A stretch of DNA of 64,000 bases, taken from positions 88,501-152,500 of the forward strand of contig CAJHNH020002813.1 of NCBI GenBank assembly GCA_905116865.2. The letters are read 5' to 3'. Both the position numbers and the translations under genes were made by a program. Under the pieces are notes generated by a model. It had not been told where the DNA came from. It ran no database searches and saw only the letters and a list, made by a program, of their open reading frames with translations. The stretch is from Candidula unifasciata. Lineage: Eukaryota > Mollusca > Gastropoda > Stylommatophora > Geomitridae. Positions 11,303 to 23,400 of this stretch are shown here, piece by piece; position 1 is the stretch's first letter, and the number at the start of each line of letters is the position of its first letter.

Positions 11303-11426
11303 TAGAAATCCGGCAGAGCCTCCGCTTGGACTTTGGGTCAGTCAGCGCCAGTCCATCACTGAACAGCTTAAAACAGCCGTCACCATCAAACTCCATCCTA
11401 GCAGACCATGGCCACACAACTCAGAT
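11303..11426 (+). CDS. MAP2K4: MAP2K4 exon with docking motif and Ser/Pro linker
   Basis: Acceptor ccccatatag, donor gtaagat. It encodes [13 protein letters not shown] followed by a Ser/Pro/Asn-rich linker ending [12 protein letters not shown] aligns with RKALKLNF, the MAPK docking site of human MKK4. The exon ends in phase 2 (AT), and the next constant exon supplies A, giving TTQ-I-ERLR, as in human PHIERLR. A second AG at 11315-11316 (cggcag) would remove the EIRQ residues; I prefer the upstream AG because it keeps the basic half of the docking site. The upstream exon it joins is unknown (phase 1 is required). Confidence 0.8.
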
Positions 11427-14400
11427 GTAAGATATTACTAGTACATACTATATCTCTTGATTCATTCATATATACATATTGCGGCTTAGCTGTAAACCAC
11501 AACACAACCATTTTAAGGGTAGATGCTGAAGGAGAAAATGAATCCATTTATAATGTTGTTTTTTTTTTGGCTGTGTTAATATTTTATTGCGGGGGGGGGG
11601 GGGGGGGGGGGGGGGGTTGACGAAGCTGTAGGGATATGGTCAAAAAAGACAAATGGAGCAGAATACTATAAAAACATTAAATACAATATAAAGTACCCTA
11701 TGTATGTGGTGCCAGACTCATATTTTGTTTAAAAAAACAATCAGCACTTGGTAAATTGATCAGCTGGTTGCCTTTACTTCTCTGTTGCTGCAGCACTTCT
11801 ACATCTGTTTTATTTTGCTCTAGTATATTTTTTTGTCAGAATCGTTCTAAGATATCGGGTTGTTGTTGTTTTTTTAATCTTCTTTTTTCAGCATTCTGAC
11901 CTTTGAGATTCATTGCTGCAGATATCACCCAACTCCCTTCATCTCTGTGATTAGCCATCTCTTTCCAGTTGGTGACTGCAATTCTTTGTAGGTTTGCTTA
12001 GAAATTATCTGTCCACAGGCTTTTTGGTCTGCCTCGTAGTCAGCGACCATTCAGCTCCCTTATATGTACATAGTTTTTGACTCTGTCATCTTCCATCAGT
12101 CAATATGCCCCAGCTATTTAAGTCTGTTAGCCCTTATGGTGCTAGAGGTCGGTGGTGATTTAAACAGATTATGAAATTCACTGTTGCTTCTTACTCATTT
12201 CCTGCTATTTCCATCTTTGATGTGTCCAAAGATCGGCCCTAAGACTTTTTTCAAAAAAGTTGTACTAAAGCTTTATCTCTTTTGGTTGACTTCCAGGATT
12301 CAGAGCCATATAAGACAGCTGGTCTTTTCATTGTTTTATATTTTATGATCTCAGTGTTACAAGATAGAACATTTGATTTTAGCACATGTATAGGCATAGC
12401 ATACTTTATTTCTTGATTGTATTTCAAGTTGTTTTTCTCCTAGTATGTTAGAGCACTTTGTATTTTAAGTTGTTTTTCTCCTAGTATGTTAGAGCACTTG
12501 AAGTTTGTACCCAAGAAGTTGAATGTTTACATTCATTCAGTTTTCATATTATCTGTTTCTGCTTGGGCGGAGTTTGTATCCTTTTCCTGTCTTGCTGTTA
12601 CCGTGTATTCTGACTTATTTTGATTGATGACTAGTCTTATTTTTTTTAGCTTCCTTTAAGTAGGTAATTTTTTCTTTAATTATTTCTCTTTTGGGGGGGG
12701 GAGGGGGGGGGGGGGTGTTTCCCCAACTAATGTCATCTGCACAGCAGAAGTTCTTATAAGTGGAAAAGAGGTCAACAGGGCAACACCTTGCATTAATCCA
12801 TATCTTATCTGAAGAAGGGACTTTTTGTTTTTAAATGTTACTATATAAGGTTTTTGATATTCCAAAGTCGTGCAAAGCATTCTACAAACTGTTTCTATGT
12901 ACACTGAAATCCGTAGAAACAATTTCTTTATCTATACCTATTAATTCCAACATTGATCTAGCTCCAGTCCGACTCTGAACAGCATAAAACAGGCATCGCC
13001 ATCAAACCCTATCCTACCAGATCACGGTCGCACAACTCAGATGTAAGATGTTACTATTGTACACTGTATCTTTTGATTCCCTCATTCAATAAATTTTGTT
13101 TTATTTTGCTGTTGTTCCTAACTGATTAGGGGTCAATTGTATGGAAGCTGTGGGGTTGTGTTTATTTATCTGTTGGTCAGTACATGTCACATGATTATGA
13201 CATGGTCATGTTTTATGTACACACGTGTCACATGATTATGACATGGTCATGTTTAATGTACAAACGTGTCACATGATTATGACATGGTCATGTTTAATGT
13301 ACACACGTGTCACATGATTATGACATGGTCATGTTTAATGTACACACGTGTCACATGATTATGACATGGTCATGTTTAATGTACACACGTGTCACATGAT
13401 TATGACATGGTCATGTTTAATGTACACAGTTATGCAATGTCTTTTTATTGTCATGTAATCTGTCTTTTCCTGATTGATAACTGATTTCATTTTTTGAGCT
13501 TATCCTATATAAGTGGTTGCTTTTACTGTTTCTAATTCATGTTCTTCGACTAATGTCATCTGCATCAATCAATCAATCCTCATCGCGCCCAGAGGCACAT
13601 AAGGCAGAGACAGACTGTTGCCACTCAATTCGATCCTGAGCCATCCTTTCTATCTCCAATTTTGTCCTTTGCATAACCTTGAGTTCAGCCTCAAAAGTTC
13701 ACCTCCAAGTGCCTCTGGGCCTGCCTCTTCCTCATTGTCCTTGTAGGTCTATTGCATGTCTCTCTCGGCCGTCTCTCCTTCATTCTGAGGACATGTCCAG
13801 TCCATCTCCATCTTTGTTTTTGTTGTCTGCATAGCCACGTATTATAGTTTCTGGTATTCTTCTTCTGCCTTCTAACCCCCAGTGGAGTATAGGCACTCAA
13901 CCAGCTCACGCCAAGTTATTCTGTCCTTCGCTATTGCATGCAGCTCACTACATGTCCTCCCCTGGTATTTTTTTTCTTCACTCTCCGGCTCCTTTCTCCT
14001 TGTGTTTTTTGGTCTGCCTTTATATTTCTGCCCTTCTGGATTCCAGAGCAAAGACATTCTAGTTATATTGTTCTCAGGTTTTCTCAGCATGTGTCCTATC
14101 CAATGCCTGTGTCTTTCCTACACCTCGTGGTTCACTGGAACATGTTTAGTTCTCTCCCAAAGCTTAGCATTAATGATTCTGTCATACCATTTAATTTCTT
14201 ATAATCTGAGCAGGCACTAATTAGTGAATGTTTGTAGTTTATTAGTGATTGTTTTAGTTCTCCGTGTTTCCACTTGTTTCTGCTTCCTACAGCATTACAG
14301 ATTTGACATTGGAATTAACAAGTTTGTTTCATGTTAGTTAATTTAATATTTTTTTCCCCTCGACTTCCATAGATTTACTAGTGCTGTGAAAGCTCTTTTG

Positions 14401-17400
14401 TTTTTGTATTTAAATATCTCTATGAGTTCCCCCATCTTTATGTAGATTACTGCCCAAATAGTTGTATGACTCCAGTCTTGGAGTGGGATACCATCAAGAG
14501 AAAACCAATTACTGTGTGCCTGGTTTATTCTCATTTTCTTTGTCTCTCCCTTATCTGTTTTTAAACCTAGCTGCTGTGATCTCGAATCAGTTATATTTAA
14601 TTTATCTTGCAGATAATTCCTTGAGTGGGATAGAAGAGAAATATCATCTGAAAAATCCATATCATCAGGCTGTTTAGTAGGGGTCCACTGAATTCCATTC
14701 CTGGAATTAGCGGTTGCTGTCTTCATAATTTAGTCTGTTGCCAGTAGAAAAAAAGAGAGGTGACAAAAGACATCCGTGTCACATACCTGTTCTTATTTCA
14801 AATGTATCTGTTAGCTTTTCCTAATGAAGAACTCAACATTTCATCTTTATATGTTGCTTTTACTAAGTTAATAATTTTCTGTGGGATCCTGCCAGCTGAT
14901 CAGTGCAGGATCTGTTTGGCTGAAAACTTACCTGTTCATCTTTTAGTATTTTATCAATAGCATCTTTTAGTCTTTCTAAAATAATCCTACTTAATATTAT
15001 TTTTTGTTCAGGAACTGACAGCAACATAATTCCTCTATGGATTTCACACTCCTGCATATCACCTTTTTTTGGGCAGTTTCACAAGATATCCTTCCTTCAA
15101 GTCTGCTGGTATTTTTTTAGTCTCCCACTTTACTGAATAATCTGTGTAGCAATTCTATTGATGTATTTGTATTGGTCTTAATAACTTCTGCTGGGATATC
15201 ATCTGGACTTGAAGCCTTTCCTTTCTTCAGATAGCTTTGCTAATTTCCTTATGAGATGGTATCACAGTTGATATTCAGTTCCATTTCTCATCTACTACGA
15301 TCATTCTTTCACCTTCCTTATAATCGTCTTTAGGCACAAGTTAAATTAAAGTGTGGACACAGCATCTCTTTGCTTTAATCCAAATGTTATTTGTAGATAG
15401 GACTTTCTGTCTTTATATCTTACAATATTATGAATGTCTTCCATAAATACTCTGGTCATAACTTCTTTGGTATACAAAAGTCCTACACAGCATTCTACAA
15501 ACTGTTTCTTTGTACACTATCACATGCCTTATTTATAATGCATAGAAACATTTTCTTCATCAGTGTCTATTAATTCCAACATTGATCTAGCTCCAGTCCG
15601 ACTCTGAACAGCATAAAACAGGCATCGCCATCAAACCCCATCCTAGTAGATCACGGTCGCACAACTCAGATGTAAGATATTACTGTTGTACACTGTATCT
15701 TGTGGTTCATTCATTTATCAATTTTATTTTGCAAAGTTTATCATTTTTTTAGGGGAAAATTATATAGGAGCTGTCGGGTTGTGCTAATTTATTTGTTGAT
15801 CAGTACTTATCACATACGTATGACATGATCATGTTAAAAAGTCACAAATATGTGAGGTATGGCACGAATGGGTTTCAAATAAACGCTCCTTGAAGATTGT
15901 ATTTCTTAGCCTAGTATAATAGAGCAGTTAAAGTTTGTTCCCAAGTACATGTATGTTTCCGTTGATTTTATTTTTATGTTATCTATTTTTATGTGGCTTG
16001 AGTTTGTAATCCTTTTCCTGTATATTCTGTTACCATATATTCTGTCTATTCTTTACTGATAACTAGTCCAATTTTTTTTTAACCTATCCTTAAATTGGTT
16101 GTTTTCACTGCTTCTAGTTCATTTTCTCCAACAGATTTTATCTGCTTTGCTAAGTGTTCTTGTAGTTTCTTCTTTACGTTTCTTTCACCTTCCTTATCAT
16201 TTTCTCTAGGGACAAGTTGAAATGAAGTGTGGACAAGGCATCATTTTGCATTAACCATGTTATTTGTAGAAGGGACTTTCTGCCTTTATATGTTACAATA
16301 TTATGAATGTCTTCCATACACACTCTGGTCATAAGTTCTTTGGTATTCCAAAGTTTTGTATAGCATTATACAAACTGTTTCTATGTACACTAGCATATGC
16401 CTTTTTTTATAATCCAAAGAAACATTTTCTTTACCTGTATCTATTCATTCCAACATTGATCTAGCTCCAGTCCATCTCTGAACAGCATAAAACAGGCATC
16501 ACCATCAAACCCCATCCTAGCAGATCACGGTCGCACAACTCAGATGTAAGATGTTACTGTTGTACACTGTATCTTTTGATTCACTCATTTATAAATTTTG
16601 TTTTATTTTCCTATGATCATAACTTATTAGGTGAAATTGTATGGAAGCTGTGGGTTTTTTCCCATTTATTCATTTTTCAGTACTTATTACATGACTATGA
16701 CATGATCATGTTCATCACACACAGTTACATGAAGTGTGGCACGAATGGCTTTTAAATGAACACTTCTTATTTGTTGTATTCATGGTCCTAGTATATCGGA
16801 GGAATTGCATTTTGTTCCCCTTACTTGTTATTTTCCGTTCATTTGATTTTTAGAATTATTTATTTGTATATAGCCGAAGTTTTTATCCTTTTCTGGGTCT
16901 TTCTATTACTGTGTATTATCTCTTTTCTTGATTGATAACTAATCTCATTTCTGAGATTATTCCTTTAAGTGAGTGTTTTTACCGTCTCTAGTTCATTCTG
17001 TCCAATGTTGTCTGCGAAGCCAAGCATTATTGTGGTTTCTCCTATACTACAGTCGGTCTTTCACCTTCCTTATAATTTTCTCTAGACCAAGTTGAAATAA
17101 GTGTGGACAGGACATCTTGCTTTAATCCAGATGTTATTTGAAAAAAGTTGACTTTTTGCTTTTATATGTTAATATATGATATGTGTCTTCCATACATAGT
17201 TTAGTCATGTTAACTTCTTTGGTATTCCAGAGTCCTGCAAAGCATTCTACAAACTGTTTCTGTGTAAAACACTATTGTATATGCACACACAAAAAGGTGA
17301 AGGGCCCCTTTTCGGCGCTTTTGGGAGCATTGGGCATATAGGGCTAGACCTATATTTTATAGACCAATCAGCACTTGGTGGGGGACGTCAACATCCCGCA

Positions 17401-20400
17401 GGCCACCTTTACTTCTCAGGACTGCCCCTGGTACCACACTATCATATGCCATTTTTAATCCATCGAACATATTCTTTATCTGTGTCTATTAATTCTAACA
17501 TTGATCTAGCTCCAGTCCATCCCAGAACAGCATAAAACAGGCATCACCATCAAACTCCATCCTAGCATATCATGGTCGCACAACTCAGATGTAAGATTGC
17601 ACATTGTATCTTTTCATTCATTCATGAATTTATTTATTTTTTAAATTCTTTTTCATTAACTTATTAGAGAAAATTGAATGGAAGCTGAGGGTTTGTAGTC
17701 TTGTAGTATTGCAGATGAATGCACAGAACACCATGGGTATATTAACCCTGTCACCTTGGAAAGGTTAGAAAAAAGGTGTCATGACCCCATGGGAATTCGG
17801 GGGGGGGGGGGGGGGGGGGGGGGTTGACAAAAATTTATTTACCTGTAATTATTTGTTGTTTTCTTTCAAAATATATAAAGGTAAGGAGTAATCAATAAAC
17901 ATGGTAGGGTGAAATATTAAATGGAATAAATTCACTGGGGTATAAAAATATGTATCGAATGACCCATGTCATGACCTTTAAGGCTATGGAAAGTTTATGG
18001 TGTGAAAGATTTTTAAAATGCATTTAGTTCACAAAGAAGCCCCTAAATGCTTCTCCCCCCCCCCCCCCCATGAATGCTGCTCAGGCGTTACGTCAGCCAG
18101 TGTGTACATCGTAAGCACATCACAATAGAAACAGACGGGAAAAGGACATTTACAGAGAGTTGGATCCAGGCTGAAGTTTCAGTTCTGCAGCTTCTCCTTG
18201 CCACATGGTTAAGGGCATATTAAACATTCTTGATAGTGGTTAAACTCACTAAGGAAACAATCTGCATCCTTAAAAAAAAAATCCACATTCTTTGGGCATG
18301 TTATGAGAAGGGGAGAACTGGAGTATATTGTGGCAACAGGAATGTTAAAGGAAAAGACAGCCGGAGGAGGCCAAGAGAAAATACATGGCAGTGTACAGAC
18401 ATAATTACCAGTGCAAGAAGACATGGACTGTAAAAAGAGGTTCATAATTTAAATTCTTTTACTTTTTTAATATGGTAATGTGTGTATGGTGCAGAACATA
18501 TTATGTTGTGGTTTACAGTTAGGCTATGATTTCTGTGTTTTTCCCATCTACAAGAAATCCCTTCTTCTTTGCATTCACTGACCTTAAACTCCAGCTAAAG
18601 TTCTGGTTGTTAGTCTACTGGTTGTTAGTCTACTTCTGTAGTTTAGTCTTGTTCCAGAACTTGAGTTTTGCTTGCACATCTCATTTCATTTTTCAAAGGG
18701 TCTGCCAAGACCCTAGATATCTCTCTGCTGTCCCTCTCTCCTTCTACTGGTTGTTTGCGCCTTTCTTTCTTTCCAGACTATAGTATTATATTTTATGTTA
18801 TAAGGAGGCATGGAACTCACAGCCCATGGTGATAGCAAACATGACTAGCAAGACCTCCCTGCGTCAAGAAAAGTCTTCCGCAATTAGAGCTTATGATTTC
18901 AGGACCGTTGTTGGTATCCTATGTATTTGGTGTGTTTCTTCTCAGACGATCGGCTGTTATCCTTTCCTTCATTCTCATTCACCTCTTAATTGCCCCTTCC
19001 ATGCTACTTGGTCCATGGCAGTATGTTCCCACGAATCTACCTCAGTACCTTTATCATTTGTGTCCCACTTGCACATATTGTTATATCATAGTAGAGGCCA
19101 ACCTTGTCATCTTTTACCTGTCACCATAGAGGAAGTCCTTAGGAACAACTAGTTAGTTGCCTAGCTGGTTGGCTGGTATTTGTTCCAAAGTGTTGGGTTG
19201 TTCTAGGGTGAACTAGGGTTTATACTACATCATTTTCTGCGATTTCAACTGATTTTGAGCTTCTCTGGAAAATTCTACAACTGCCAAAACAAGCTATCTG
19301 GAGGAAAACCAAAATGTGTGTAATTGGCTCGAGGTCTTGCTCAGATATGCAGTGATGATCCTTGTGGAATTTAGGGTCTAGGTTAATAGAAATACTTGTC
19401 TACGCCAAACCCCTCTTGTTAATGTTCAGTTAATGAGTTAAAGAGGTACTCAGTTGCACCTATCTCCCCCTCACTTCTTCCCTCTTCCTCCCCCCCCTCT
19501 CTATCTCTCTCACTTAGTATATATTTTTTTCTGTTACCATCTGTATGAATAAATTGAGATCTGATCAATGTTTTTATTTTCAGAGAGAGATTGCGGTCTC
19601 GTGGTATACAGCGCTCTACAGGCAAGCTACAGATTTCCCCAGAAGAAGTAAGATGAGTGTGCATCACTCTGACAATTTATTTTAAAGGGTTAAGACTTGG
19701 CATGCCTGTTTTTGTTCTTCCATTTGCACCACTCCCCTTTCATACACTCACTGTACATTTAACATTTTTATAGTAAATTAAGTAAATATAATAATAAATA
19801 CATTGAATGTAATCATAATTTATGTGTGATAAATTGTCATATTAATGCTATATCTGTCTGCCCAGCTATCCATCCATCAATCTATTCATCTGTGCATTCA
19901 TACCTATGTTTACTCTCTGTGCGTCTCCCTCACAAGCCCTTAATTTCTTTCTGTCCATCTCCTTCCTTCTCTTTCACTCCTGCTCATTTTCTTCCTGTAT
20001 GAGTGTAAACACATGTAGTCTGTTTTATTGCTCGTTTAAGCGAAATCTACATTGCAAGAAATTCCATATGTGTATGTAAGCAATATTGTTCAACTGTGAA
20101 TTTCATATCTCCTTCTGCAGTCTTTTGAATTCACCTCAGAGGACTTGAGAGATCTGGGAGAAATGGGTCGAGGAAACTATGGTTTTGTTAACAAGATGAT
20201 CCATGAGAAAAGTGGCACAATTATGGCAGTCAAGGTATGTTTGTGTCCATACATCATAGTTCAGTTGAGTAGTTAAAAGGGTTCTGAATTTTGTGATATT
20301 TTAGTAAACTGAAGGTTCTTCTTCTATCATACCCCATTAGAAGTATAGGACTTGACAAACTCAAAGCTGTCTCCATCTTATGCGTTCACTCTTAACGGGG

Positions 20401-23400
20401 GGGGGGGGGGGGGGGGGGGGGGAGTTATATGATTTGTTGGGATTTATTGCTAGGCTGCAATATCTGCACCTTCAGCCAGACACATCTGATTTTAGCAAAG
20501 CCCTAATTAGTCGCCTTTTACAAAATGCTTTTTAGGGGCAGTGGGTGATTCTTTTTTTTTTTCCATTCTTTTTTTTTTTTTTTTCCTCTCAAAAAACAAA
20601 TGAGGTCCTGGACTGCAAGAAAGCCAAGCTCTGTCTTTTGCTGTCTCATGGAAACCTACTCCATATATATCATATATATATACACTTCATATATATCAGT
20701 GCCATTTTTTTCCCCCCCCCCGTGTATAAAACTGTAACTACTCCCAAATGTTTAAGTTTGAAAGTTTAAAATTGGGAGCCGTGTTGTGTACGAAATGTGT
20801 TTAAAACATTTTTTTTTTTGAAATTTTGGGCTTTAGGAAATGGGGCATCTTGTACACTGAAAAATGTGGTAATTCTGTTCACTGTGTCTTTCAGTCTCTT
20901 TTGGTTCCAGTGCAAGGATTTTCTTATTATACATCAGTTGTTGTGTCCCTTCATTGTTTGTCCTATCCAGCACCACCATCTTATTCACACCTCTTGCAGT
21001 TTGTTTAATGCTCTCCTCAGGCTCCGTAATAGTGAAGCTGTTACACCATTTAATTCTAAGTGAAGGTTAGAGTCTGGATAGTTCTGGATGAATGGTTAAC
21101 ACAGTCATCCCATCTATGAGAAATACCTTCTTCTTTGCATTCACTGACCGTAAACTCCAGCTAAAGTTCTGGTTGCTAGTCTACTTCTGTAATTCAGTCT
21201 CGTTTCAAAACTTGAGTTTTGCTTGCACATCTCTTTTACAGATCTGGCTTATTTGTATGCCGACTGTTGGTTCCTTGCCACTCAGGCGGACGCACTCTAA
21301 CTTTTGAAAGAAACACCCCTCATTTATCAACTGTTCAGACATGCTTGCTAGAGGTTCATTGGGAATCTAAAGAGATAAAATGGCTGTTCTGTTCAGTCTG
21401 TGCTGGTGTTCATGGACATATAGAAAGGTTGCTGTTTTAGAACACAAATCAGTGGTTACATGCAATTAAAGCCAATAGAATGTTATGTTATCACAGTCGT
21501 ATCATTTTCACATTGGGCATTTCCCATATGGGCTGAGTCCTCCAATGCAGCAGTCACCACAAGGTATATTTCTATTGATTGTTCCCATGAGAAGTTGGTA
21601 CACTTTCTCCTATAATCCAGACTTCACTTTGACGTCATTTTATTGTCTTAGCATCAGAGATTTGTCATTATCTATCAGTCTAGTCCTATATCAGCTTTGC
21701 CATGCATTTTCCTTCCTACAGTGGTGCATATGTGTCATTGTTCTACTTGTTTGTTATTTTTTACTAAGAATACCTGGGTATGTAGATCCAGGTGATGAAG
21801 GTTAAGTGTAACTTCCAAATGCTGTCTATACCTGAGTTTGAGATTTGTTACTGATTTAGCAGATTTGCTTCCTGGGGAATGATGGTTGTAGAAAGACATG
21901 TTTATTAACCCTTTCATCTTGTGAATGCTTTAAAAAATAGGCCATGAACCCATATCAATTTCCAGGAAACAATCCTTTAAAAAGCAACCAAATTACTAAG
22001 TTTAAAAAAAAATATATGTACATTTTTCTTTATTTCTAAAAAAAAAAAAAGTAAAAAAGGGTGCGAGAAAATTTGACATAAACTTGGCTGTCAACAAGCC
22101 ATTGGGGTTATAAGGGAACCCCTGTAAATCCTGTAAATGCCTTTTTTAGTTACTATATTTATATCCTGGCCTATTAAACGCCACGCAGGTTCACATTTGA
22201 CCAATGAACGAACAAACGAACATTATTTTCAAAGGGTTACAAATTAAGCATGCAGGCCTGTCTTACATTCAGCCCTTTTAAACTCCCATCTTTGACACAG
22301 CAGTTGGATCTCATTAATAAAGCATGTTATGTTCATGTAATACTATGCATATTATGAATATCAAGTCAAAAATAAAAGCATGGGTTGTAAAATATGTGCG
22401 CACGCTCGCACGCGAACACATTCACTCACTTACACACATAGGCACCCAATACACACATACACCCACATACATACAAACGCGCACATACACACATATATAC
22501 ACACACTCTCTCATACACAGTCACACGCTCTAAAACACACGCATACAACCCAGACACATACAGACACAAACAGATACACATACATACACACACATAGCCG
22601 CACAAAAAGATCCATACAAACACACACACCGACGCACACAGAATTAACTAGGCTGTTTGAGAAAAGGTCATTGCAGACTTAGCCATATTACCACATTTAC
22701 GGTTTGAAACACAGCCGGAAATGACTAGATTTAGGCTTCTTGGGGCAAAAGAGTTCAACACAGACAAGGTGCTCCTGTCTCTATCAGGCCTCTATTATAA
22801 GTAAGTAAAAGACCAGTATATAAGTCGACCTCTCTGGGTTATAAATGAGATATATATCTTGTCTAGTATTGTGTCAGATAATTTGGTTATTTTTTAAATT
22901 TGTGTGTGTGTGTGTGCAATTAGATATTTAAGTTGTACTTTCCACCTTCTTTACAGGAATGGGTTTTGTTATGCTGTTGCAGTTGTGATAATATATGTAG
23001 TACACATTCTCACTGTTTCTCCTGTTGGCTTTACAACTTTTCACTGCCCTGTCACACACAGAACTTCACACTGAAGTAGCTGGGTAAAGAAAAGAAGAAT
23101 ACTTTTACCTTATACTTGTGATCTGTTTGAACTGTTGTTCTTAAAATACATCACTGAATTTCATCAGCTGTGTTTTTTATGTAAATCTGCTACAGACTTC
23201 AGCAAGAGCTAGTATAAAGTTTAAGCATCATGGTTTGATGTAGCTTTATCTAGAGCTGGTGTACTGAAATATGCGACCCTGTCCTATATTTTCAGAGAAT
23301 CAGGTCAACGGTAGAAGAAAGAGACCAGAAGCAGCTGTTGATGGATTTGGATGTGGTCATGAGAAGCAATGAGTGCCCATATATTGTACAGTTTTATGGG

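Noticed and set aside
22324..22682. His/Thr-rich open frames
   Set aside because: Artefact of the CA-rich tract in a MAP2K4 intron.
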